This document shows positions 50,019-58,839 of a stretch of DNA of 64,000 nucleotides, piece after piece. The notes under the pieces were generated by a model that searched no databases, had not been told where the DNA came from, and was given only the letters and a program-made list of their open reading frames with translations. Source of the stretch: Candidatus Micrarchaeota archaeon (lineage in GTDB: Archaea; Micrarchaeota; Micrarchaeia; Micrarchaeales; Micrarchaeaceae). Position numbers and translations under genes: made by a program. Position 1 is the first letter of the stretch, and every line of letters begins with the position of its first letter. The stretch is from contig JAGWHU010000001.1 in assembly GCA_028866575.1 (NCBI GenBank), positions 64,197-128,196 of the forward strand, read 5' to 3'.

Positions 50019-50912
50019 TTAGTACATGCTCTCCAGCCTTTTTATCCTGTCCTCTATCGGCGGATGGGTGGAAAACAGGTTCATTATCGACCTAACCGTA
50101 AACGGGTTTGCAAAGTAGAGCGATGCTGTCATCTCGTTCGCATTCTTTACCGGCGTTGCGTTTGGCTTCTTCTCATATTGCTGTATCTTCTTGAGCGCGC
50201 TGGCAAGGTATTCCGGTTCCCTTATTATCCTTGCGCCGTTGGCATCCGCCATGTACTCCCTCCTCCTTGATATCGCAAGCCTGAGCAGCAGGGCGAAGAG
50301 CGGCGCCAGGAGCCCAAGCACTATGCCCACAAGCACCAGTATGCCTCCGTTCCCCCTCTCCTCCCCGAATCCGAAGAAGAACAGGTTCCTCAGCACTGCA
50401 GACATCAGCCCTATGACCCCTGCAAAAACTACCGCGAACAGCATGAACTGTATGTCATTGTTGTATATATGGGACATCTCATGTGCGATGACCCCCTCGA
50501 GCTCGTTCTTGCTCATCATTGAGAGAAGCCCGGTTGTCACTGCAATCGATGCATGGTTCTTGTTCTTCCCGGTTGCGAATGCGTTTGGGTTCGGGTCGTT
50601 TATGACATACACGTCAGGCATCTTTATCTGCGATGCCATGGCAAGCCCCTCTACTATGTTGTACAATTGCGGATACTGCTTTTTGTCCGCAATTTGCGCC
50701 CTTGACATCTTGAGCACGAGCGCGCTGCCGTACTGGTAAGATACAAAGGCGTAAAGCACTATTATCGCAATGCCGGCGCCGAATGCTATCGGGCCTCCGC
50801 CAAGCAGGTACACGAACAGGAAGACTATGCCGCCGAATATCGCGCCGAATGCGAGCATGAGCAGGATGGACTTTAGCTTGTTCCTATGTATCTCGTCAAA
50901 GAAGCTTGCCAT
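50019..50912 (-). CDS. htpX: HtpX-like membrane zinc protease (M48)
   Basis: HtpX cleaves damaged membrane proteins on the cytosolic side. The zinc motif HEMSH near residue 137 is followed by the third ligand in the REYMADANGARI region. NPNAFATGKNKNHASIAVTTGLL precedes it as in the family. Four hydrophobic helices are visible. ATG 50912 follows GGAGATGATC. It follows LemA on the same strand after 32 nt; a LemA-HtpX pair is seen in many genomes. Confidence 0.93.
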   Translation of the reverse strand: MASFFDEIHRNKLKSILLMLAFGAIFGGIVFLFVYLLGGGPIAFGAGIAIIVLYAFVSYQYGSALVLKMSRAQIADKKQYPQLYNIVEGLAMASQIKMPDVYVINDPNPNAFATGKNKNHASIAVTTGLLSMMSKNELEGVIAHEMSHIYNNDIQFMLFAVVFAGVIGLMSAVLRNLFFFGFGEERGNGGILVLVGIVLGLLAPLFALLLRLAISRRREYMADANGARIIREPEYLASALKKIQQYEKKPNATPVKNANEMTASLYFANPFTVRSIMNLFSTHPPIEDRIKRLESMY

Positions 50913-50944
50913 GATCATCTCCTAATGTGCGCGTTTTGCGCAGT

Positions 50945-51631
50945 TCATTTGCCCTGGGGCTGCGCCTTGCGCTTCCTGCCACTTCCTTTCCTGGGCTGCT
51001 TCTGCGGTGCAGCTGGCGCTGCCTGTGCAGCGGCTGGCTTCTGCGGAGCATTCACGTCATCGAAGTTGACCTGCACCGGCTCAGCCGCTTCAGCCGGGGC
51101 CTGGAAGAATTCAGCCTTCTGGAAATGGAATGAGCTTGCGAACACGCTTCCCGGGAATGTCTGTATCGCGTTGTTGTAGTCAAGCACGTAGTCGTTGTAC
51201 GAGGTCCTTACAAATGATATCTTGTCTTCGGTATCCGTAAGCTCGTCCTGGAGCTGCTTGAAATTCTGCGAGGCCTTCAGATCCGGATAATTCTCAGCCA
51301 CGGCGAATATCGTCTTCAATGCCTGTGATATCTGGTTGTTGGCCTGCGCCTTGTCCTGCATGCTTCCTGAAACTATCGAACTTCTCAGCTTTGTGACAGT
51401 GGTTAGCACGTTCTGCTCGTATTTCATGTAACCCTTTACGGAATTCACAAGGTTGGGTATCAGGTCAAACCTCCTTTTGAGCTGCACGTCTATCTGCGCC
51501 TGCGCATCCTGCACCCTGTTCCTCAGGCCTATAAGGTTGTTGTACCCGCCTATGATTACAAGGACCACTATTATTATGACTGCAACAACGGCAAGCGCAA
51601 CCCAGCCCAGCAAACTCAATAGTAAGAACAT
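50945..51631 (-). CDS. lemA: LemA family protein
   Basis: It has one N-terminal transmembrane helix, then the coiled helical LemA domain with YNNLIGLRNRVQDAQAQIDVQLKRRFDLIPNLVN and YNDYVLDYNNAIQTFPGSVFA. From about residue 175 the protein has an Ala/Pro/Lys-rich disordered tail longer than usual. Its function is poorly known; in operon with HtpX it probably helps membrane protein quality control. GGTAATCAT precedes ATG 51631. Confidence 0.9.
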   Translation of the reverse strand: MFLLLSLLGWVALAVVAVIIIVVLVIIGGYNNLIGLRNRVQDAQAQIDVQLKRRFDLIPNLVNSVKGYMKYEQNVLTTVTKLRSSIVSGSMQDKAQANNQISQALKTIFAVAENYPDLKASQNFKQLQDELTDTEDKISFVRTSYNDYVLDYNNAIQTFPGSVFASSFHFQKAEFFQAPAEAAEPVQVNFDDVNAPQKPAAAQAAPAAPQKQPRKGSGRKRKAQPQGK

Positions 51632-51827
51632 ATGATTACCTTGGAGGATTTAATCGCTCCACCCAATACTATTTATGGAATTAAATCTTTTAAACCTGAT
51701 GTTTTTGCGCAAATGCACTGCCATTAGACAAACGGCACAAAAACGCCGCAAAATCAGAATTCATTTTTATGAAAAAAGCAAAGATATATATGCTTTGAAT
51801 GTAGGGTAATAGTACATTTTATCACTT

Positions 51828-51874
51828 GGTGGTAGGCTGAGCCACGGTTTCTATCGCTGTGGCATACTACCATC
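51828..51874 (+). ncRNA. Structured RNA or leader before the CDP-alcohol phosphotransferase gene
   Basis: In the 272-nt gap after LemA there is a two-helix hairpin. The outer helix is GGTGGTAG (51828-51835) with CTACCATC (51867-51874), the internal loop is GCTGA/ATA, and the inner helix is GCCACGGT (51841-51848) with GCTGTGGC (51856-51863) around a 7-nt loop. TATA-like ATATATATGC is about 45 nt upstream, and the next gene begins 29 nt after. It could be a leader element or a small RNA; no known class fits clearly. Confidence 0.45.
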
Positions 51875-51903
51875 CAAAAAATCCGAAAAACAAATGATCG
51901 TTC

Positions 51904-52539
51904 ATGAGGAGCGCGGATGCCAGCACTATCATAAGGACGGGTATAATCCTCTTTGTAATCTATCTGATACTGGTCAAGGCGGATCCGCTGATATCAATAG
52001 CGCTACTTGCATTCGCTTTCATAATGGACGGGGTTGACGGATTCCTGGCCCTGAGCGAGGAGAGCAAGGGAAAGATAACGCTGCGCATGTACGTAAGCTA
52101 CTCCCTGGGGAACAAGAGGTACGCAAAGAAAATAAAGGACACCAAGAACGGGATAGAAAAGAGCGCAAGGTACGGACCAAGATTCGACGTCGCAGCTGAC
52201 AGGATATCCGAATACTCCTTCTGGGCGCTTTTCACCTTTGTCGGGATACTGCCTTTCTTCCTTCTTGTAATAGTAATAATACGCCATTCTATAGCTGATG
52301 CGTTCCTGGGCACCAAGGGCACATCATCTAAGATGAAGACCGGAATAGCAAGCGCGCTTTACGCCTCAAGCATATCAAGGGCAGGCGTCAACGTCCTTAA
52401 ATTCGTCACGTTCTCATACCTTATACTGGCATATGTTTCGTCATATCCGCTGTTGCCCGCATATGCGCTTAGCGCGCTGCTAGTGATATTCATAGTCGCA
52501 AGGGGCGCTGCAGAGGTGTACGAATCAATAAAAGATTGA
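51904..52539 (+). CDS. CDP-alcohol phosphatidyltransferase-like, with insertion in the motif
   Basis: The family joins a CDP-linked lipid to an alcohol headgroup or the reverse. The motif acids are present as D42 and D45-G46, then G91, D95 and D99 (RYGPRFDVAADR), all near the membrane face. Normally the two halves are about 13 residues apart; here they are about 46 apart, separated by a Lys/Arg-rich insertion. Six or so hydrophobic helices are visible. It probably makes an archaeal phospholipid headgroup. ATG 51904; the next gene starts 15 nt after. Confidence 0.7.
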   Translation: MRSADASTIIRTGIILFVIYLILVKADPLISIALLAFAFIMDGVDGFLALSEESKGKITLRMYVSYSLGNKRYAKKIKDTKNGIEKSARYGPRFDVAADRISEYSFWALFTFVGILPFFLLVIVIIRHSIADAFLGTKGTSSKMKTGIASALYASSISRAGVNVLKFVTFSYLILAYVSSYPLLPAYALSALLVIFIVARGAAEVYESIKD

Positions 52540-52554
52540 AGCCGGGTTTTTCTG

Positions 52555-53196
52555 ATGATCCCAATACTGCAGCTTGAAAGCGTTGCCATAACGACCATAA
52601 CGTTCATACTGACGCTGGTGCTTACGCTGTTCCTCACGAGATCATATCTGAGGGGCAGGAAGGCCAGCAGCCTTTTCTGGAGCCTGGGCATGTGGGCGTT
52701 CGCAATAGGTGTCTTGCTCGAGATCCTGTTCGCAATAGGCATATACTCCGAGTTCCTGATGGCCTCGTACATATTCATAGTCGCCATACTTGTGGAGCTG
52801 CTGGCGCTAGGATCTATACAATTGGTGAACTCCAGAAGGATAAAGCTGGCATATTACGCATTCTGCGCCGCAAGCACAGCATTCATGCTTTATTCCGTAA
52901 TCGTATCAAGGTTTGCCAACCTGGTGGTGAGCTACATAGTATACGGACTTCCCCCATTGCTGACGGTTTACGCATCTTCCTTCATAACCTTCCCGGCTGC
53001 TGCCATACTGGTCATCGTTGCATTGTCCGGATACCTAAAAGGCAAAAGCTACAGGCACCTAAGCATAATAGCTGGTGTAATACTCGTCAGCATAGCCGGG
53101 ACGCTGTACATAGCTGCGTTCCCCTCCATGCTTTACATAGCGGAGTTCCTTGGCATACTCCTGCTGTGGGTGGGATTCTTCAGGCCCAAGGGGTAG
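52555..53196 (+). CDS. Seven-TM membrane protein, unknown
   Basis: This 213-residue protein has seven closely packed hydrophobic helices, short loops and a basic first cytoplasmic loop (RSYLRGRKAS). I do not recognise a family, and no retinal-type Lys motif is apparent. It lies 15 nt after the CDP-alcohol phosphotransferase gene, so it may be functionally linked to lipid or membrane biogenesis. It is followed by the pyrophosphatase gene after 49 nt with its own promoter-like A+T run. Confidence 0.55.
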   Translation: MIPILQLESVAITTITFILTLVLTLFLTRSYLRGRKASSLFWSLGMWAFAIGVLLEILFAIGIYSEFLMASYIFIVAILVELLALGSIQLVNSRRIKLAYYAFCAASTAFMLYSVIVSRFANLVVSYIVYGLPPLLTVYASSFITFPAAAILVIVALSGYLKGKSYRHLSIIAGVILVSIAGTLYIAAFPSMLYIAEFLGILLLWVGFFRPKG

Positions 53197-53245
53197 CATT
53201 TAAATAACTTAATTCTTATATTTTAGAGTTTATCGGGGGTTAGAT

Positions 53246-55258
53246 ATGCAATTCTACTATTATAGCTTGTTAGCTGGTATAGCGTCGGTGCTTTTCGCCA
53301 TTTACGCCGCGATGCAGGTGCTCAAGAAACCTGAAGGCACCCCTAAGATGCGCGAGATAGCGAAGGCAATCAAGGAGGGCGCGAGCGCCTACCTGAACAG
53401 GCAGCTGCAGGTCATAGCTGTGTTCGCGATAGTGCTCGGCATACTTTTCGGCATATTCCTGCCCTCTGGCTTGCAGATTGTTTTGGCATTCGCAGTGGGT
53501 GCGGTTGCATCTTACCTTACTGCATACTTGGGAATGAACGTGGCAGTAAGGGCTAACATAAGGACCGCAAAGAGCGCGGAGAACGGGGTAAAGGAAGCGT
53601 TCTGGACCGCAATACTCGGCGGCTCGGTCACCGGCTTTGCAGCAATAGGGTTCGCATTGGTGGGATTGAGCGTGCTTCTGATATTCCTCACCGTATCGCG
53701 CATAGCAATACTCATAGGATTCGGGTTCGGCGCCTCGCTAATATCCCTGTTCGCAAGGGTCGGCGGTGGCATATACACGAAGGCGGCTGACGTCGGCGCG
53801 GATCTGGTCGGCAAGACCGAACTGAACCTTCCGGAAGACGACCCGAGAAACCCTGCTGTAATCGCTGACAATGTCGGAGACAACGTGGGCGACTGCGCAG
53901 GAATGGCAGCGGACGTGTTCGAAAGCTACGCTGTCACGCTGGTAGCCGCGCTCCTCATTGCGGCCGCGCTTGCATCGTCAGCAGGATCCGCAACATCATT
54001 CTACGTTACAAACGGATTTGCATACCCGCTGTACGTTGCGATACTGGGTTTCTTCGGAAGCCTTGTGAGCATTCCAATCCTCGGGCGCTTCGGCAGGAAG
54101 CCGAACAAGGCGCTCTACATGGGCATGGGATCCGCTGTTATAGTGTCTGCGCTGCTGGATCTAGCGCTCGTATACGCGATGCATCTTGGAATGGGTGCAT
54201 TCATACCTGTGCTGTCAGGTCTAATACTCGCCATGCTCCTGTTCTGGGTAGCTGATTACTATACCGGGAGCAAGAGCAAGTCCGTAATCAAGATAGCCAA
54301 CGCCTCAAGGAGCGGCGCGGGCACCAATGTCATAACGGGATTGGCCGTCGGGCTCCGCAGCACCTGGATGCCTGTGCTTTTCATCGTGATAGCGATACTC
54401 GTGAGCTATTACACCACCGGGGTTTACGGGATAGGCATAGCCGCAGTAGGGATGCTGTCGCTTACGGCCACGGTGCTCACGATAGACTCATTCGGCCCGA
54501 TAACGGACAACGCCGGAGGCATAGCAGAGATGGCATCGCTTCCTTCCGGCGTAAGGAAAGTCACGGACCAGCTTGATGCTCTGGGCAATACCACAAAGGC
54601 AACCACAAAGGCATACGCAATTGGCGGCGCAGCCCTTTCGGCAACGGCACTGCTGGTTGCGTTTGCGCAGGCCACCCACCTGACAGCAATCGACGCGATA
54701 AACCCCTCCGTAATGGTCGGGGTTTTCATAGGCGCATTGATACCATTCGTGTTCTCTTCGTTCCTGATGGAATCTGTAGGATATGCGGCAAACCTGATGG
54801 TGGAGGAGGTAAGGAGGCAGGTCAAGACGATAAAGGGACTTCTCCAAGGCACCGCAAAGCCTGATTATGCAAAGGCCGTAGACATAGCCACGATAAACGC
54901 GATAAAGTCCCTTGCAATACCAGAGCTCATAGCAATAGTAACCCCAATAGCTGTAGGGCTTATACTCGGAAAGGCCGCGCTTGGCGGGCTGCTTGTTGGG
55001 ATGATACCTGCAAGCCTGATGCTTGCACTGTTCATGGCAAACGGCGGGGCCGCAATGGACAACGCGAAGAAGTACATAGAGTCAGGCAAGTTCGGCGGCA
55101 AGGGCAGCGATGCGCACAAGGCGGCAGTAGTTGGCGATACGCTCGGGGACCCGCTAAAGGATACCGCAGGCCCTGCACTCAACTCAATGATAAAAGTGGT
55201 GAGCACGATATCGATACTTCTTGCGCCGGTGTTCCTGGTGTTCACGCTCATACATTAA
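53246..55258 (+). CDS. hppA: Membrane-bound H+-translocating pyrophosphatase
   Basis: This ion pump is driven by PPi hydrolysis. The catalytic loops are DVGADLVGKTELNLPEDDPRNPA and DNVGDNVGDCAGMAADVFESY, and later KIANASRSGAGTN and GDTLGDPLKDTAGPALN. In LGNTTKATTKAYAIGGA the Lys after GNTT is the K+-independent type residue, so it should pump protons without needing potassium. Its 670 residues with about 16 helices are typical. It would recycle PPi from biosynthesis into the membrane gradient. Confidence 0.97.
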   Translation: MQFYYYSLLAGIASVLFAIYAAMQVLKKPEGTPKMREIAKAIKEGASAYLNRQLQVIAVFAIVLGILFGIFLPSGLQIVLAFAVGAVASYLTAYLGMNVAVRANIRTAKSAENGVKEAFWTAILGGSVTGFAAIGFALVGLSVLLIFLTVSRIAILIGFGFGASLISLFARVGGGIYTKAADVGADLVGKTELNLPEDDPRNPAVIADNVGDNVGDCAGMAADVFESYAVTLVAALLIAAALASSAGSATSFYVTNGFAYPLYVAILGFFGSLVSIPILGRFGRKPNKALYMGMGSAVIVSALLDLALVYAMHLGMGAFIPVLSGLILAMLLFWVADYYTGSKSKSVIKIANASRSGAGTNVITGLAVGLRSTWMPVLFIVIAILVSYYTTGVYGIGIAAVGMLSLTATVLTIDSFGPITDNAGGIAEMASLPSGVRKVTDQLDALGNTTKATTKAYAIGGAALSATALLVAFAQATHLTAIDAINPSVMVGVFIGALIPFVFSSFLMESVGYAANLMVEEVRRQVKTIKGLLQGTAKPDYAKAVDIATINAIKSLAIPELIAIVTPIAVGLILGKAALGGLLVGMIPASLMLALFMANGGAAMDNAKKYIESGKFGGKGSDAHKAAVVGDTLGDPLKDTAGPALNSMIKVVSTISILLAPVFLVFTLIH

Positions 55259-55288
55259 GCTGCGCGCCTGAGCTTAAGAAGTTCCTGC

Positions 55289-55510
55289 TCAGCAGTCGGA
55301 TCTGGTACTGACCAGGTTTCCTTCAGTGTCCACTGAGTACCTGATCCACTTGTTGCCTTCCCCTTCCTCCTTCTTGAATACGTAGTTCTGGCCCCTCAGG
55401 AGCACCTTAACCTCAATCACGTCTGTCGCATTCAGGAAACTTTCCACATCGTCATCCTTATGGGTGACCAGCCTGCCCAACCCGTTTCCCTTCTTGTTTA
55501 CCATTACCAT
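55289..55510 (-). CDS. Small hypothetical protein
   Basis: A 73-residue protein starting at ATG 55510 (GAGTGAT upstream); TTG 55522 would add four residues. It is soluble and probably a small beta barrel (VKVLLRGQNYVFKKEEGEGNKWIRYSVDTEGNLVS). No named family is recognised. It follows FtsZ on the same strand with an 85-nt gap and is convergent with the pyrophosphatase. Confidence 0.5.
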   Translation of the reverse strand: MVMVNKKGNGLGRLVTHKDDDVESFLNATDVIEVKVLLRGQNYVFKKEEGEGNKWIRYSVDTEGNLVSTRSDC

Positions 55511-55595
55511 TTTATCACTCAATCCTGCCTAACCAATCTTATTAGGCCTATCAAGATATATATTGGTTTTGTACCTACGCGATTGATCTGCGACA

Positions 55596-56660
55596 TCATT
55601 CAAGGTTCTCTATTTCGATGTTGTCCTCCATGTTCTGCATCCGCTTCTTTATGCCTTCCTCTGTGTATTCCGGGAACTCAACCCCGCTCACGACAATCAT
55701 CACCTTGAGCGCATCCTTCTGCATCTCCGGGTCTATCCTTGCGCCCCACTTCAGCATCGCCTCTCCGCTTATCCTTCCTGCTATGTCCTGGAAGACCGTC
55801 TCTGCCTCCCTGAGGGTAAGGCTGTCCCCTCCAACGATATTGACAAGCGCCTTCCTGGCGGTGGTGAAATCAGCATCGAGCATAGGGCTCTTTATCGCGT
55901 TTTCAAGCGCCACTACAGCCCTGCTTGTGCCACCGTTGGTCGCCATGCCCTCCCCGCTGCCTATGACTGCATAGCCCGAGTCCTTAAGCACCGCCTTGAG
56001 GTCTGCAAAGTCTATGTTTACCATTCCGGGCTTGGTTACCATTTCCACTATCCCCTTGGTGGCACCTGCAAGCACCTCGTCCGATACCCTGAATGCCATG
56101 TTCAAGGGCAGGTCAGGGGCAACAGAAAGGAGCTTGTCGTTGTGTATTATGATTGTGGTGTCTGTTACCCTCCTGAGCTTCGACAGCCCCTCCAGCGCGT
56201 TTCGCATCCTTGTCCTGCCCTCGCTCGTAAACGGGAGCGTAACTATAGCTACGGTCAGCGCCCCGGCATCCTTGGCTATCTGCGCTATCGTGCTTATGGA
56301 CCCTGTTCCGGTGCCCCCTCCGAGGCCGCATGTTATGAACACCAAATTCGCGTCGCCGAAAAGGTGCCTTATCTCCTCCTTGCTTTCCACTGCCGCGCCT
56401 TCGCCGACCCTTATGTCGCTGCCCGCGCCAAGCCCCCTTGTCAGCTTCTTCCCGAGGAGCAGCTTCCTGTCGGCCTTCATCTTCACGAGATGCGCCGCAT
56501 CGGTATTCATCGATACTAGGGTGGCGCTCTGGACGCCGATGCTGAACAGCCTGTTTATGGTGTTGGTTCCGCTCCCTCCGGTCCCAACAACAAATATCTT
56601 GGGCTTTGCGCTTTCAATAAACCGGAGAATCTCCTCGTCATCCGGGCTCAGGGCATCCAT
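55596..56660 (-). CDS. ftsZ: Cell division protein FtsZ
   Basis: A tubulin-like GTPase that forms the division ring. The GTP site has VGTGGSGTNTINRL, the tubulin signature CGLGGGTGTGSIST, and the T7 catalytic loop NIDFADLKAVLKD. The 354-residue length includes a short C-terminal tail ending MQNMEDNIEIENLE. ATG 56660 is preferred because GGTG lies 5 nt upstream; ATG 56678 would add six residues. FtsZ implies a non-Cdv division mode, as in Euryarchaeota and many DPANN. Confidence 0.96.
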   Translation of the reverse strand: MDALSPDDEEILRFIESAKPKIFVVGTGGSGTNTINRLFSIGVQSATLVSMNTDAAHLVKMKADRKLLLGKKLTRGLGAGSDIRVGEGAAVESKEEIRHLFGDANLVFITCGLGGGTGTGSISTIAQIAKDAGALTVAIVTLPFTSEGRTRMRNALEGLSKLRRVTDTTIIIHNDKLLSVAPDLPLNMAFRVSDEVLAGATKGIVEMVTKPGMVNIDFADLKAVLKDSGYAVIGSGEGMATNGGTSRAVVALENAIKSPMLDADFTTARKALVNIVGGDSLTLREAETVFQDIAGRISGEAMLKWGARIDPEMQKDALKVMIVVSGVEFPEYTEEGIKKRMQNMEDNIEIENLE

Positions 56661-56802
56661 CATACCACCATTGACCATTAACCAATCGTCTTTAATATAA
56701 TAAAACCTAAAAAGATAAAAAGGTATTATCCAAAACCCAATACAGTCGTCCTAGAGCCCATCATGCAAAAGCCTAAATTATCAGATTACCAATTGGGATA
56801 TC

Positions 56803-57828
56803 ATGCCAAGGAAAATAGACCCGAAAAAGGCGCTGTTCAGGAAGAGCGTGGAGCTGGGGCACGGCAAAATCCGCGGGTACGACTTCGAAAAGGGGTTTGA
56901 TGCCGCTGGGTTTTTCGAATCCTACAAGGATACGGGCTTCCAGGCAACCAACCTTGGAAAGGCTATAGACCTGCTCAAGAGGATGCAGAAGGACAAGGCA
57001 ATCATATTCCTAGGGTTCACCTCCAACGTGTCCACGAGCGGGTTGAGGGACATCCTCACCTACCTTGTTAAGGGCAGGAAGGTGCATTTCCTAGTTACAA
57101 CTACGGGAGGCCTCGAAGAGGACATAATCAAGACCCACGGCAGCTTCCTGCATGGGTCATTCTCTGCCGATGGCGCCTACCTCAGGAAAAACGGGGTGAA
57201 CAGGACGGGGAACATATTCATACCCAACGAGCGGTACATATGGTTCGAGAAGTTCATGCGAAGAATTCTGGAAAAGGCATATGCAAGGCAGAAAGCATCG
57301 GGGGAATTGGTGGATAGCGTGGATTTCGTGAAGCATATGGGCAAGGCCCTTGAGGGGCTCCCGAACCACAAGGAGAGCTTTACCTATTGGGCATACAGGA
57401 ACGGCATACCCCTGCTATGCGTACCGCTGGCCGACGGCGCAATAGGCGACCACATCTACTTCTTCAAGAAAGAGCACAGGGATTTCGAGATCGGCCTTGC
57501 AAAGGAGGTGGAGCTGCTTTACGACACTGTTATAAATGCGGAAAAGACCGGGGCAATACTGCTCGGCGGATCCGTGCCGAAACACCACATAATGAATGCG
57601 CTCATGCTGCGAGAGGGCGCTGATTATACGATTTACGTTAATACCGCATACGAGCAAGACGGCAGCAACGCCGGCGCGAACCCGGAAGAGGCAAAAAGCT
57701 GGGGCAAGGCCGCGCTTGACGGGAACAACATAAAGGTATGGGGCGACGCAAGCATAATATTTCCAATACTCGTAGCCGCAGGCTTCAAGCTTGCCGAAAA
57801 GGCTAAACCAGCAAAGGCGAAATTATAA
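56803..57828 (+). CDS. dys: Deoxyhypusine synthase
   Basis: It transfers the aminobutyl group of spermidine to a lysine of aIF5A. The enzyme intermediate lysine lies in GGSVPKHHIMNALMLREGADYT, followed by YVNTAYEQDGSNAGANPEEAKSWGK, both as in eukaryotic DHS. The NAD region has FLGFTSNVSTSGLRD and TTTGGLEEDIIKTHG. Its 341 residues are typical. It stands alone between FtsZ (divergent) and a short unknown gene. No aIF5A gene is in the window. Confidence 0.95.
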   Translation: MPRKIDPKKALFRKSVELGHGKIRGYDFEKGFDAAGFFESYKDTGFQATNLGKAIDLLKRMQKDKAIIFLGFTSNVSTSGLRDILTYLVKGRKVHFLVTTTGGLEEDIIKTHGSFLHGSFSADGAYLRKNGVNRTGNIFIPNERYIWFEKFMRRILEKAYARQKASGELVDSVDFVKHMGKALEGLPNHKESFTYWAYRNGIPLLCVPLADGAIGDHIYFFKKEHRDFEIGLAKEVELLYDTVINAEKTGAILLGGSVPKHHIMNALMLREGADYTIYVNTAYEQDGSNAGANPEEAKSWGKAALDGNNIKVWGDASIIFPILVAAGFKLAEKAKPAKAKL

Positions 57829-57862
57829 ATATTACTGCTGCTACAGATAAACTGGCGATAGC

Positions 57863-58216
57863 ATGCCCACTAGATCTTTGGACTCTGATGGTATGAGGAA
57901 AGTGGTTCAAAAATGGAGAGAGGACGGCAGCCTTACGGTCAAGGAGAGGCAGATACTTGGCAGGCTCATGAGGGTTATGGACGCAGGCATCTCGGTGTCC
58001 GAAAGGCAGGAACTATTCAATCTGCCGATATTCAGGAAAGGCGAGAGCAAGCCTGGCGCTTACGGGACAGCGCAAATAACTGGCGAAGATAATGTTGGCA
58101 AAGGCACGATTAGCAAAGACGCAGCAACACAAATAGACGTATGCATACTAAAAATATACAAAATGAGAAATTCCCACCTATTCGAACGCACCAACCCGGC
58201 GTCGGAAACCAAATAA
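57863..58216 (+). CDS. Hypothetical protein
   Basis: This 117-residue protein starts with a helical half (MRKVVQKWREDGSLTVKERQILGRLMRVMDAG) and then becomes Gly/Lys-rich. No motif is recognised. The frame is on the same strand as deoxyhypusine synthase, 34 nt after it, and convergent with Bud32, 2 nt apart. Its second half has low complexity and could be disordered. It is a modest-confidence gene, chosen mainly because it fills the space and has no competing frame. Confidence 0.4.
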   Translation: MPTRSLDSDGMRKVVQKWREDGSLTVKERQILGRLMRVMDAGISVSERQELFNLPIFRKGESKPGAYGTAQITGEDNVGKGTISKDAATQIDVCILKIYKMRNSHLFERTNPASETK

Positions 58217-58218
58217 AT

Positions 58219-58839
58219 TCAGACTGTCAAAAGAGTCCTTGTATTGTATCTTCCCCTTTTCTCTATATCTTCAAGCCTTTTCAGTATCGATGCGCTTTCC
58301 TTGCATGCCGCTTTGTAGCTTTTGATAAAAACGCCGAAATGCGCTTCATCTATTGACCTTTTCATCAATAATATGTCCATCGCCTTGTCCTCCGCGGAAA
58401 GGCTTATGTCTGACAATCCAAAATCTATAATGTGCGCATTCTGCTTTTTGTCAATCATTATGTTTGCAGGGGTATAATCTCCGTGGGTTATGTTGTTGTT
58501 GTGCAGCACCGCAATGCCCCTGCCTATTTCCGAGAACACGCTGCGCGGTATTTTTCCAGTATTGGATTCAAGAATCCGGTTCATGCTGCTGCCCCTGATC
58601 CTGCTCATCAATATGTCATACCTGTCCGCAAGCAGGACTGTGGGCGAATTTATCCCCAATGATGATACGATTCCCATTATCCTTGCCTCCTTCCTCGTCC
58701 TCCTAGTCCTTATACTTTCGTCTATCTCCCTTATCCTGTATGGCTTGCTCATCCTCCTCTTCAGTATGCCGTCAAGCCCCATGAAATTCACCGAGTATAT
58801 GGATGATTCAGCTCCTTCCGAGATCTTGTCCATCGTCAC
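58219..58839 (-). CDS. bud32: Bud32 kinase/ATPase (KEOPS)
   Basis: A small RIO/piD261-type atypical kinase and partner of Kae1. It has GAESSIY in place of the glycine loop, LKRRMSKPYR with the ATP-anchoring Lys, the catalytic HGDYTPANIMI and the DFGLS metal motif near 140. The C-terminal RTLLTV tail is usual in the family. The GTG at 58839 overlaps the Kae1 stop (GTGA), with ATG at 58833 as an alternative. Separate Kae1 and Bud32 genes contrast with the fused form of many Euryarchaeota. Confidence 0.9.
   Translation of the reverse strand: MTMDKISEGAESSIYSVNFMGLDGILKRRMSKPYRIREIDESIRTRRTRKEARIMGIVSSLGINSPTVLLADRYDILMSRIRGSSMNRILESNTGKIPRSVFSEIGRGIAVLHNNNITHGDYTPANIMIDKKQNAHIIDFGLSDISLSAEDKAMDILLMKRSIDEAHFGVFIKSYKAACKESASILKRLEDIEKRGRYNTRTLLTV

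Noticed and set aside
51828-51874. Reading the hairpin as a tRNA or H/ACA RNA
   Set aside because: It has no T loop or acceptor stem, and no proper pseudouridylation pocket or ACA box.
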